Below are positions 1 through 7,640 of a DNA stretch of 64,000 nt, one piece after another; the stretch's first letter is position 1; every line of letters starts with the position of its first letter. The translations under genes and the position numbers were made by a program. This DNA is from Pseudomonas asplenii (GTDB lineage: Bacteria; Pseudomonadota; Gammaproteobacteria; Pseudomonadales; Pseudomonadaceae): assembly GCF_001293465.1 (NCBI RefSeq), contig NZ_JSYZ01000003.1:405901-469900 (forward strand), in the 5' to 3' direction. The notes under the pieces were generated by a model. The model worked only from the letters and a program-made list of their open reading frames with translations, did no database searches and was not told the origin of the DNA.

Positions 1-392
1 GCGCCAAGATGCGCGACAACCTCGGCAGCAAGGCGACCGCGGCCGGCACCGCGGCCAATGCCTTCGAGGCGACGGCGCCGTTCGACCTCAAGCAGGACGC
101 CGGAGGTATCGTCGATATCGAATTTATGGTGCAATACGCGACTTTGGCCTGGTCGAAAGAGCACCCGGCATTACTGCGTTACACGGATAACATCCGCATT
201 CTGGAAGGGCTGGAGCAGGCCGGGTTGATCCCCGCCGCCGATGCCGCCCTGCTGCGCGAGGCCTACAAGGCCTACCGTTCCGCCGCCCACCGCCAGGCCC
301 TGCAGAAGGAGGCCGGCGTCATCGGCGGCGACCAGTTCACGGTCGAACGGCGCGATGTGATGCGGATCTGGGCTGAACTGGGACTAAGCTAG
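1..392 (+). CDS. glnE: Glutamine synthetase adenylyltransferase/deadenylyltransferase, C-terminal end
   Basis: The reading frame is open from the left edge (first whole codon at base 3) to TAG at 390-392, so only about the last 130 residues are present. They contain the DLKQDAGGIVDIEFMVQY segment typical of the second nucleotidyltransferase domain of GlnE, followed by the helical C-terminal part. GlnE adds and removes AMP on glutamine synthetase in response to PII protein and glutamine, in the cytoplasm. In PAO1 it lies just upstream of the LPS core genes, as it does here. The family is about 950-980 residues long, so most of the gene is outside the window. Confidence 0.93.
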   Translation, partial: AKMRDNLGSKATAAGTAANAFEATAPFDLKQDAGGIVDIEFMVQYATLAWSKEHPALLRYTDNIRILEGLEQAGLIPAADAALLREAYKAYRSAAHRQALQKEAGVIGGDQFTVERRDVMRIWAELGLS

Positions 393-459
393 GGCCTGCA
401 TGGAACTCGTCGCGCAGGCGGTTTCGTACACGGCCTGGGACGGCCATGGGCAAAGACCG

Positions 460-478
460 GGGAGGCTACAGGCCTCCC
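460..478. terminator. Possible weak hairpin after glnE
   Basis: GGGAGGC (460-466) and GCCTCCC (472-478) form a perfect 7-bp stem with a 5-base loop in the 106-base gap between glnE and waaF. No T-run follows, so it may be only a weak or Rho-assisted terminator, or a leader hairpin 21 bases before waaF. Confidence 0.35.
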
Positions 479-498
479 TGATCGTTTCCGGAATATTT

Positions 499-1533
499 AT
501 GAAAATTCTCATCGTTGGGCCCAGCTGGGTCGGTGACATGGTGATGGCTCAGACACTGTTCCAGTGCCTGAAGCAACGCCACCCGCAGTGCGAGATCGAT
601 GTGCTGGCTCCCGAGTGGAGTCGCCCGATCCTCGAACGCATGCCCGAAGTTCGTGCGGCCTTGAGCTTTCCGCTCGGCCACGGTGTGCTCGACCTGGCCA
701 CCCGGCGCAAGATCGGCAAGTCCCTGGCGGGCCAGTACGATCAGGCCATTCTCCTGCCCAACTCGTTGAAGTCGGCGCTGGTGCCGTTTTTTGCCGGTAT
801 CCCGAAGCGCACCGGCTGGCGTGGAGAATTCCGCTATGGCCTGCTCAATGATGTGCGCAAGCTGGACAAGGAGCGCTATCCGCTGATGATCGAGCGGTTC
901 ATGGCCCTGGCCTACGAGCCGGGCGCCGAATTGCCGACGCCTTATCCACGCCCTTTGCTGCAGATCGATCCGGCCAGCCGCGCGGCGGCGCTGGGCAAGT
1001 TCGAGCTGGTGCTCGACCGGCCGGTACTGGCCCTGTGCCCGGGCGCCGAGTTCGGCGAGTCCAAGCGCTGGCCCTCGGAGCACTATGCGAAAGTCGCCGA
1101 GACGAAGATCCGTGAAGGCTGGCAGGTCTGGCTGTTCGGTTCGAAGAACGACCATGCGGTCGGCGAGGATATTCGCCAGCGGCTGATTCCCGGTTTGCGC
1201 GAAGAGGCGGTGAATCTCAGTGGCGCCACATCGCTGGCCGAGGCGATCGACCTGCTGTCCTGTGCCGACTCGGTGGTCTCCAACGACTCGGGCCTGATGC
1301 ACGTGGCGGCTGCGCTGAATCGTCCGCTGGTGGCGGTGTACGGCTCGACCTCGCCAGGCTTCACGCCGCCGTTGGCGGATCAGGTGGAAATCGTCCGCCT
1401 GGGCCTGGAGTGCAGCCCCTGCTTCGAGCGTACCTGCCGCTTCGGGCACTACAATTGCCTGCGCCAGCTGTTGCCTGCGCCGGTGAATGAGGCCCTGCAG
1501 CGTCTGCAGGGCTCCCCCGTCGAGGTGCGGTAA
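499..1533 (+). CDS. waaF: ADP-heptose:LPS heptosyltransferase II
   Basis: Predicted product of 344 residues, GT9 family. It transfers the second L-glycero-D-manno-heptose onto heptose I of the inner LPS core at the cytoplasmic face of the inner membrane, using ADP-heptose. It begins MKILIVGPSWVGDMVMAQ, the usual N-terminus of WaaF, and carries the ADP-heptose-binding region with LCPGAEFGESKRWP and SNDSGLMHVAAALNRPLVAVYGS. I chose ATG 499 because the 33 codons the frame allows upstream resemble no family member. It is the first gene of an operon whose genes abut or overlap (waaC starts one base after this stop). Confidence 0.96.
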   Translation: MKILIVGPSWVGDMVMAQTLFQCLKQRHPQCEIDVLAPEWSRPILERMPEVRAALSFPLGHGVLDLATRRKIGKSLAGQYDQAILLPNSLKSALVPFFAGIPKRTGWRGEFRYGLLNDVRKLDKERYPLMIERFMALAYEPGAELPTPYPRPLLQIDPASRAAALGKFELVLDRPVLALCPGAEFGESKRWPSEHYAKVAETKIREGWQVWLFGSKNDHAVGEDIRQRLIPGLREEAVNLSGATSLAEAIDLLSCADSVVSNDSGLMHVAAALNRPLVAVYGSTSPGFTPPLADQVEIVRLGLECSPCFERTCRFGHYNCLRQLLPAPVNEALQRLQGSPVEVR

Positions 1534-1534
1534 C

Positions 1535-2599
1535 TTGCGCGTATTGCTGGTCAAGACGTCCTCCCTGGGGGACGTGATTCATGCCCTGCCGGCGCTGACC
1601 GATGCGGCCCGGGCCATTCCCGGCATCCGCTTCGACTGGGTGGTCGAGGAAGGTTTTGCCGAGATTCCGAGCTGGCATCCGGCGGTGGACAAGGTGATTC
1701 CGGTGGCGATCCGCCGCTGGCGCAAGAACCTCTGGCAGACGTTCAAAAGTGGCGAATGGAAGCGCTTCAAGCAGAATGTGCGGGCGACGAAATACGACCT
1801 GGTGATCGATGCCCAGGGGCTGGTGAAAAGTGCGTTCCTGACCCGCTATGTGAAGGCCCCGGTTGCCGGGCTGGACAAACAGTCGGCCCGTGAGCCGCTG
1901 GCCAGTCGTTTCTATTCCCGGCGCCTGGCTGTGGCGCGGGGGCAGCATGCGGTCGAGCGGGTGCGGCAGTTGTTCGCTGTGGCGCTGGGCTATGACTTGC
2001 CCGGCGGGCTGGGCGATTACGGCCTGGATGTCGAGAAGCTGGTGGTGTTGCCACGCAGCAAGACGCCGTTCGTGCTGTTCCTTCATGGCACCACCTGGGA
2101 CACCAAGCATTGGCCCGAAGCCTACTGGCGTGAGCTGGCCGAGCGGATGGGGCACCTGGGCGTCGAGGTGAAGTTGCCTTGGGGCAACGCTGTCGAGAAG
2201 GCGCGTGCCGAGCGTATCGCCCGGGGGCTGAGGCATGCGGTGGTGTTGCCGAAGCTGAATCTGGCCGGTGTGGGCAAGGTTCTGGCCGATGCCAGCGCCT
2301 GCGTTGCCGTGGATACCGGTCTCGGTCACCTGGCCGCGGCGCTGGATGTGCCGACCCTGTCGCTGTTCGGCCCGACCAATCCGGGGCTGACCGGGGCCTA
2401 TGGCAAGTCGCAGGTCCACCTGGCGAGCGACTTCCCCTGTGCGCCCTGCCTGCAGAAGAAATGCACCTACGTGCCCACCCCCGAAGACCAGAAGCGCTTC
2501 GATCTCAGGCGCGAGTTGCCGCTGTGCTTCACGCGGCTCAATCCCGAACGTGTTGCCAGCCGGCTGACCGCGTTGTTACTGGCCGAGGAGCGGCACTGA
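1535..2599 (+). CDS. waaC: ADP-heptose:LPS heptosyltransferase I
   Basis: Predicted product of 354 residues, GT9 family. It adds the first heptose to Kdo of Kdo2-lipid A. The N-terminus LRVLLVKTSSLGDVIHALPA is characteristic of WaaC, and VDTGLGHLAAALDVPTLSLFGPT is the nucleotide-sugar region. The start is TTG at 1535, one base after the waaF stop, with GAGGTG at 1522-1527 as ribosome binding site; no ATG or GTG fits the conserved N-terminus. The stop overlaps the waaG start by one base, so translation is probably coupled. Confidence 0.95.
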   Translation: MRVLLVKTSSLGDVIHALPALTDAARAIPGIRFDWVVEEGFAEIPSWHPAVDKVIPVAIRRWRKNLWQTFKSGEWKRFKQNVRATKYDLVIDAQGLVKSAFLTRYVKAPVAGLDKQSAREPLASRFYSRRLAVARGQHAVERVRQLFAVALGYDLPGGLGDYGLDVEKLVVLPRSKTPFVLFLHGTTWDTKHWPEAYWRELAERMGHLGVEVKLPWGNAVEKARAERIARGLRHAVVLPKLNLAGVGKVLADASACVAVDTGLGHLAAALDVPTLSLFGPTNPGLTGAYGKSQVHLASDFPCAPCLQKKCTYVPTPEDQKRFDLRRELPLCFTRLNPERVASRLTALLLAEERH

Positions 2600-3720
2600 T
2601 GCAACTGGCTTTTGTCCTGTACAAGTACTTTCCCTTTGGTGGCCTGCAGCGCGATTTCATGCGCATCGCCCTGGAATGCCAGCGGCGCGGGCACCAGATC
2701 CGCGTCTACACGCTGATCTGGGAAGGCGATATTCCGCCAGGCTTCGAGGTGCTGGTGGTGCCGATCAAGGCGTTTTCCAATCATCGGCGTAACGAGAAGC
2801 TCAGTGCCTGGATGGAAGCCGACCTGGCCAGGCGTCCGGTCGACCGGCTGATCGGTTTCAACAAGATGCCGGGACTGGATGTGTACTACGCCGCCGATGG
2901 CTGCTTCGAGGACAAGGCGCAGAACCTGCGTCATTCGCTGTACCGTTTCTGGGGGCGCTACAAGCACTTCGCCGAGTACGAGCGGGCGGTGTTCGCCCGC
3001 GACGCGAAGACCGAGATCCTGATGATCTCCGAAGTCCAGCAGCCGCTGTTCATCAAGCATTACGACACGCCGCTGGAGCGCTTTCATCTGTTGCCGCCGG
3101 GGATTGCCCAGGACCGCCGGGCGCCGGCCAATGCCGCTGAAATCCGCGCCGAGTTCCGCCGTGAATTCAAGCTGGCGGACGACGACTGCCTGTTGGTGCA
3201 GATCGGCTCCGGCTTCAAGACCAAGGGCGTCGATCGCAGTCTCAAGGCCCTGGCGGCATTGCCGGCGGAGCTTAGGAAGCGCACCCGGTTGTTTGTAATC
3301 GGTCAGGACGATCCCAAGGTCTTCCAGGTGCAGAGCGCGGCACTGGGGCTGGGCGAGCATGTGCAGTTTCTCAAGGGGCGCAGCGATATCCCGCGTTTCC
3401 TGCTGGGCGCCGACCTGCTGATTCACCCGGCCTACAACGAGAACACCGGTACCGTGCTGCTGGAGGCGCTGGTGTCCGGCTTGCCGGTGCTGGTCAGTGC
3501 GGTCTGCGGTTATGCCCATTACATTGCCGAGGCCGATGGCGGCCTGGTGCTGGACGAGCCCTTCGAGCAGAACCAGCTCAATCAATACCTGAACCGGATG
3601 CTGTCCGATGGGGCGGCACGCACGGCATGGAGCCGCAACGGTCTGGCCTTCGCCGAGACGGCCGACCTCTACAGCATGCCGCAGCACGCTGCGGATGTGA
3701 TTCTGGCGGAGCAGCATTGA
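2599..3720 (+). CDS. waaG: LPS core glycosyltransferase WaaG (GT4)
   Basis: Predicted product of 373 residues. GT4 retaining glycosyltransferase that adds the first hexose-type sugar of the outer core to heptose II. The N-terminus MQLAFVLYKYFPFGGLQRDF has the glycine-rich acceptor-side loop of WaaG. The C-terminal half has the GT4 signature (HPAYNENTGTVLLEAL, with the EX7E-type glutamates). ATG 2599 overlaps the waaC stop by one base and the stop overlaps the next start by one base (TGATG). Family length matches (about 370). The exact donor sugar in this strain cannot be read from sequence. Confidence 0.95.
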   Translation: MQLAFVLYKYFPFGGLQRDFMRIALECQRRGHQIRVYTLIWEGDIPPGFEVLVVPIKAFSNHRRNEKLSAWMEADLARRPVDRLIGFNKMPGLDVYYAADGCFEDKAQNLRHSLYRFWGRYKHFAEYERAVFARDAKTEILMISEVQQPLFIKHYDTPLERFHLLPPGIAQDRRAPANAAEIRAEFRREFKLADDDCLLVQIGSGFKTKGVDRSLKALAALPAELRKRTRLFVIGQDDPKVFQVQSAALGLGEHVQFLKGRSDIPRFLLGADLLIHPAYNENTGTVLLEALVSGLPVLVSAVCGYAHYIAEADGGLVLDEPFEQNQLNQYLNRMLSDGAARTAWSRNGLAFAETADLYSMPQHAADVILAEQH

Positions 3721-4526
3721 TGAAGTTGATCCTTGCCGAACCCTTCAAGAGCCTGTGGGCCGGACGCGATGCGTTCGCCGAGGTCGAGCGCTTGCAGGGC
3801 AAGGTTTATCGCGAGCTGGAGGCTCGTCGGACGTTGCGCACGGAAGTCGCCGGGCGTGGCTACTTCGTGAAGATCCATCATGGCATTGGCTGGCGCGAAA
3901 TCTTCAAGAACCTGTTGACCGCGAAAATGCCGGTGCTGGGTGCCGGCCAGGAGTGGCGTGCTATCGAGTGCCTGCACAAGGCCGGTGTGCCCACCATGAC
4001 CGGCGTGGCCTATGGCGAGCGTGGCAGCAATCCGGCCGGCCAGGATTCGTTTATCGTCACCGAGGAGCTGGCGCCGACCGTCAGCCTCGAGGATTACACC
4101 CTGCAATGGCCCGTGCAGCCGCCGCAGCCCCGGCTCAAGCGTGCGCTGATTGCCGAAGTGGCGCGCATGACCGGTGGCATGCATCGGGCCGGGCTCAACC
4201 ATCGCGACTGTTATATCGCCCATTTCCTGCTGCATACCGACAAGCCGGTGACGGCCGATGACCTCAAGCTTTCGGTCATCGACCTGCATCGTGCGCAGGT
4301 TCGCCCGAGCATTCCGCGCCGCTGGCGCAACAAGGACCTGGCGGGCCTGTATTTCTCGGTGCTGGATATCGGCCTCACCCGGCGCGACAAGTTGCGTTTT
4401 CTGCAGGGCTATTTCCGCCGGCCGCTGCGTGAGGTCCTGCGTGACGAGGCTGCGCTGCTGGCGTGGTTGGAACGCAAGGCCGACAAACTCTACAAGCGCA
4501 AGCAGCGCTACGGGGATGCGCTCTGA
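3720..4526 (+). CDS. waaP: LPS core heptose I kinase WaaP (RfaP)
   Basis: Predicted product of 268 residues. ATP-dependent sugar kinase that phosphorylates heptose I of the inner core; in P. aeruginosa it is essential and needed for outer-membrane integrity. It has the eukaryotic-kinase-like fold. The ATP-binding lysine is in RGYFVKIHHG, the catalytic loop is NHRDCYIAHFLL with Asp163, and the metal-binding Asp is in SVIDLHRAQV. Asp163 is at the residue number I recall as catalytic in P. aeruginosa WaaP. One-base overlaps with waaG and the next gene place it inside the core operon. Confidence 0.95.
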   Translation: MKLILAEPFKSLWAGRDAFAEVERLQGKVYRELEARRTLRTEVAGRGYFVKIHHGIGWREIFKNLLTAKMPVLGAGQEWRAIECLHKAGVPTMTGVAYGERGSNPAGQDSFIVTEELAPTVSLEDYTLQWPVQPPQPRLKRALIAEVARMTGGMHRAGLNHRDCYIAHFLLHTDKPVTADDLKLSVIDLHRAQVRPSIPRRWRNKDLAGLYFSVLDIGLTRRDKLRFLQGYFRRPLREVLRDEAALLAWLERKADKLYKRKQRYGDAL

Positions 4527-5260
4527 TGTCGGGTTGGAAACTGGAGCCTGAATACGCGGCGCTGGCGGATGACTTTGGCAGCCTGGAAGCGGTATTCGCC
4601 CTCGAGGGCGAGCACCTGACCCGTGACCCGTTGTCCGAGGTCATCCGGGTCAACCGCGACGGTGTGAACTATTACGTCAAGCGTTACTCCGGCGCGGGCA
4701 AGGGGTTGCGGCAGTATTTCGGCCGGCCCCGGGTCCGTTCCGAATGGCAGAATCTCAAGCGTTTCGCCAAGTGGGGCATTCCGACCGCCGAAGTCATCGC
4801 CTGGGGCCTGGAGCGCCGTGGCGCGGCCTATCATCGGGGGGCCATGATCACTCGCGAACTGCCCAGGACCGAGGACCTTTCGGCGCTGGCCAATCGCAAC
4901 GATCCGCTGTTGCGCGATCGCGCCTGGGTCGATGGCATCAGTCGGCAGTTGGCCCGCTACACGCGGATCATGCATGACCAGCGCTTCACTCATAACGATC
5001 TGAAGTGGCGCAACCTGCTGGTCGATGACCAGCACCGGCTGTTCCTGATCGATTGTCCCAACGGCGAGTTCTGGCGCGGCTTCTGGCTGCGCTATCGGAT
5101 CACCAAGGACCTGGCCTGCCTGGACAAGGTCGCCAAGTATCACTTGTCGGCCACCCAGCGGCTGCGGTTCTACCTGCAGTACCGCCAACGTAGTCGGCTG
5201 AATGCGGCGGACAAGAAGCGCATTCGGCATGTGTTGAGATTTTTCGAGGGACGGGAATGA
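4526..5260 (+). CDS. LPS core kinase, WaaP/InaA-like (WapP-like)
   Basis: Predicted product of 244 residues, kinase-fold protein of the lipopolysaccharide kinase (Kdo/WaaP) group. The candidate ATP lysine is in VNYYVKRYSG, the catalytic loop is FTHNDLKWRNLL with Asp158, and LFLIDCPNGEF supplies the metal-binding Asp, so it looks catalytically complete. It sits where PAO1 carries PA5008, which I believe is called WapP and is linked to phosphorylation of the second heptose; I leave the symbol blank because the assignment is from memory. It overlaps waaP by one base and the next gene by four (ATGA). Confidence 0.85.
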   Translation: MSGWKLEPEYAALADDFGSLEAVFALEGEHLTRDPLSEVIRVNRDGVNYYVKRYSGAGKGLRQYFGRPRVRSEWQNLKRFAKWGIPTAEVIAWGLERRGAAYHRGAMITRELPRTEDLSALANRNDPLLRDRAWVDGISRQLARYTRIMHDQRFTHNDLKWRNLLVDDQHRLFLIDCPNGEFWRGFWLRYRITKDLACLDKVAKYHLSATQRLRFYLQYRQRSRLNAADKKRIRHVLRFFEGRE

Positions 5261-6009
5261 CCGACTTCCTGGCGGCTGTCGACCGCGCGTTGCTGGAACG
5301 CAACGGACTCGGCAACTTCGATGCGCTGTGGAACAAGGCGCTGGACGCGGTGGATGAGCCCAACACCAGTGGCGGTGGCTGGAGCAGCGTGTATCGGCTG
5401 GAGCTGGAAGGCCAGGGCTATTACCTCAAGCGCCAGAGCAATTACCTGACGCGCACCCTGCACAGCCCACTGGGCGAACCGACCTTTGCCCGTGAGTTCC
5501 GCAATATCAGCCGTTATCAGCGCTTGGGTATCCCGGCCCTGCAGGCGGCGTTCTTTGGCGAGCGTGCGGTGAAGGGCGAGCGCCGGGCCGTATTGTTGAC
5601 CCGGGCGCTGGATGGCTGGAGCGACCTGGACTCGCTGCTGGAGCAGTGGTCGCAACTGGCGCCGACGCAGCGCCAGGCGATCCTGCGATGCTGTGGGCTG
5701 CTGGCCCGGCAACTGCACGGGGTGCGGCAGATCCACGGTTGTTTCTATCCCAAGCATATTTTCCTGCAGGAGACGGCAGGTGGTTACCAGGCGCGGTTGA
5801 TCGACCTGGAGAAAACCCGACCGCTGCTGTTCGGCCGGCGTGACCGGGTCAAGGATCTGGAACCCTTGCTGCGTCGGGCGCCGGTCTGGAGCGAAGCCGA
5901 TGTGCGGACGCTGCTGGCGGCCTACCTCGATCAGCCGGTGGATGCTTCGCGGGTGGATGCCTGGCTTCAGCGCCTGGGGGCACGGCGCAGCAGGAAGGGG
6001 GGTCGCTGA
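5257..6009 (+). CDS. InaA-family kinase-like protein with Cys at the catalytic Asp position
   Basis: Predicted product of 250 residues, lipopolysaccharide kinase/InaA family; same place as PA5007 (possibly WapQ) in PAO1. The lysine region is GYYLKRQSNYL. The loop that should read H-G-D reads QIHGCFYPKHIFL, with Cys162 where kinases have the catalytic Asp. The later Asp is kept (ARLIDLEKTRP). I recall that InaA proteins often carry this HGC motif, so it is probably a family trait and not a new mutation; whether they phosphorylate anything is open. It overlaps its neighbours by four bases and one base. Confidence 0.82.
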   Translation: MTDFLAAVDRALLERNGLGNFDALWNKALDAVDEPNTSGGGWSSVYRLELEGQGYYLKRQSNYLTRTLHSPLGEPTFAREFRNISRYQRLGIPALQAAFFGERAVKGERRAVLLTRALDGWSDLDSLLEQWSQLAPTQRQAILRCCGLLARQLHGVRQIHGCFYPKHIFLQETAGGYQARLIDLEKTRPLLFGRRDRVKDLEPLLRRAPVWSEADVRTLLAAYLDQPVDASRVDAWLQRLGARRSRKGGR

Positions 6010-7460
6010 TGCGCCTGTCCGAACTGAAATCCGCCGGGCGTACGCCGGTTCTGCCCTTGAGCATCGAACTGGCCGATGCTGCCGGTCCGGGGCAGTTGCA
6101 ACTGCTCAGTCTGCTGCGGGTGCTGCCTGGCCAGCGTTATGTCGGTGCCGGGGTCTGGCGCGGTCGTGCGGTGCTGGCCAAGTTGCTGGTGGGCGGCAAG
6201 GCCGCTCGACACTTCCAGCGCGAACTGCAGGGTGTGCGCCTGCTCGCCGAGCAGGGGCTGACTACGCCACTGTTGCTGGCCGACGGTCTGAAGGAAGGCG
6301 AGGGCGGCTGGCTGCTTTTCGAGTTCCTGGAGGGGGCCGAAAGCCTGGCCGACGCCTGGAAACAGGTGGAGAGGCTGCCGGTCCTGGCTGATGAGCAGCA
6401 ACGGGTGCTGGGCGAGGCCCTGGCGGCAATCGCGCAGATGCATGCCAAGGGCTTGTGGCAGGAAGACCTGCACCTGGACAACCTGTTGCGCCATGGCGGC
6501 AAGTTGCACCTGATCGATGGTGCCGGGATTTGTGCCGAAGAGGCGGGCAAGCCGCTGTCGCGGCAGAAGGTGCTGGAAAACCTCGGGGTGTTTTTCGCCC
6601 AGTTGCCCAGGCATTTCGAGCCGTTCATCGAAGAATTGCTGGTGCATTATCTGCTGAGCAATGCCGAGCACGCCTTGCCGTTGGAGGCCCTGCTCAAGCA
6701 GGTCGACCGAATCCGCGGCTGGCGCCTGAAGGACTTCATCGGCAAGGTCGGGCGTGAGTGCACGCTGTTCAGCGTGCAGCGCGGGCCGTTCGCCTTGCGC
6801 GCCCTTCGGCGCGAGGAAGAATCGGCCATGCTGCCGGTGCTGGCCCAGGCCGATCATCTGCTCGACCAGGGGCACCTGTACAAGACCGGCGGAGCGGCCA
6901 GCGTCGGCCGAATCGAAGCCGATGGCCGCACGTTGTTGCTCAAGCGCTACAACATCAAGGGTTTTGCCCACTGGCTCAAGCGTTTCTGGCGCCCCAGCCG
7001 CGCCTGGCATTCGTGGCGCGAGGGCAATCGCCTGGCGTTTCTTGGCATCGCCACGCCCAGGCCGCTGGCCGTACTGGAAAAACGCTTTCTCTGGTTGCGT
7101 CGCCAGGCCTATCTGGTGACCGAGTATCTGCCGGGGCCGGATATCATCCAGCGCTTTGCACCCCATGTTGAAAGCGGTGCGGTGCCCGAGGCCGAGTTGC
7201 AGGCGTTGGAGCAGCTGTTTGCCGACCTGATCCGCGAGCGCATCAGCCATGGCGACTTCAAGGGGCACAATCTGTTCTGGCACGAGGGGCGCTGGACCCT
7301 GATCGACCTGGATGCGGTGCACCAGCATTCTTCGGCCAGCCGCTTTGCCCCGGCCTATGCCCGCGACCGGGCGCGGTTCATGCGCAACTGGCCCGAGAGC
7401 AGTGCCTTGTATCAGATCATCGATGCCCGGCTGCCGAAAACCATCGAGCCGGTCAGTTGA
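6009..7460 (+). CDS. Tandem kinase-domain protein of the LPS core operon
   Basis: Predicted product of 483 residues with two kinase-like halves. The first (about 1-240) has a lysine in RAVLAKLLVGG, a catalytic loop WQEDLHLDNLL with Asp153, and LHLIDGAG. The second (about 260-483) has LLLKRYNIKG, SHGDFKGHNLF with Asp416, and TLIDLDAVH. Both keep the catalytic Asp, so both may be active. It corresponds in position to PA5006. Its targets are probably core heptoses or lipid-linked sugars, inferred only from context. It is the last gene of the waaF operon and is followed by a strong hairpin. Confidence 0.82.
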   Translation: MRLSELKSAGRTPVLPLSIELADAAGPGQLQLLSLLRVLPGQRYVGAGVWRGRAVLAKLLVGGKAARHFQRELQGVRLLAEQGLTTPLLLADGLKEGEGGWLLFEFLEGAESLADAWKQVERLPVLADEQQRVLGEALAAIAQMHAKGLWQEDLHLDNLLRHGGKLHLIDGAGICAEEAGKPLSRQKVLENLGVFFAQLPRHFEPFIEELLVHYLLSNAEHALPLEALLKQVDRIRGWRLKDFIGKVGRECTLFSVQRGPFALRALRREEESAMLPVLAQADHLLDQGHLYKTGGAASVGRIEADGRTLLLKRYNIKGFAHWLKRFWRPSRAWHSWREGNRLAFLGIATPRPLAVLEKRFLWLRRQAYLVTEYLPGPDIIQRFAPHVESGAVPEAELQALEQLFADLIRERISHGDFKGHNLFWHEGRWTLIDLDAVHQHSSASRFAPAYARDRARFMRNWPESSALYQIIDARLPKTIEPVS

Positions 7461-7466
7461 CCGGGT

Positions 7467-7497
7467 GATCGCCGCGGCCCCTTGCGCCGCGGCGATC
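7467..7497. terminator. 12-bp perfect hairpin after the core-kinase operon
   Basis: GATCGCCGCGGC (7467-7478) is followed by a 7-base loop and its exact complement (7486-7497). It lies seven bases past the stop of the tandem kinase. No T-run follows, so termination would be weak or Rho-assisted; it could equally protect the mRNA 3' end. Confidence 0.55.
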
Positions 7498-7542
7498 TGC
7501 CGCTCACGGCTTGCCCCTAGAGGCTTGTCGCCGCTTTTACGC

Positions 7543-7548
7543 TATAAT
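7543..7548 (+). promoter_or_regulatory. Candidate sigma-70 -10 box before the carbamoyltransferase gene
   Basis: A perfect TATAAT lies at 7543-7548, 92 bases before the GTG start of the carbamoyltransferase and after the hairpin of the previous operon. No good -35 lies at 16-18 bases (GAGGCT region), so it may be an activator-dependent or weak promoter. The leader holds a small CTCGC/GCGAG hairpin. Confidence 0.5.
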
Positions 7549-7640
7549 CCCGCCCTTTAGCTGTTTCTCGCCCCTTGCGAGGACACATTTTCTCCAGGCG
7601 CATCGCCGCCTGCATGCAGACTTAAAGAGGCTAGACCCCT

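Noticed and set aside
400..498. N-terminal extension of waaF to 400
   Set aside because: The added residues do not resemble WaaF and cover the intergenic hairpin; the family start is at 499.
5967..7328. 453-codon minus-strand frame opposite the tandem kinase
   Set aside because: Low-complexity Gln/Leu/Arg product, no ribosome binding site and full overlap with a motif-bearing gene.
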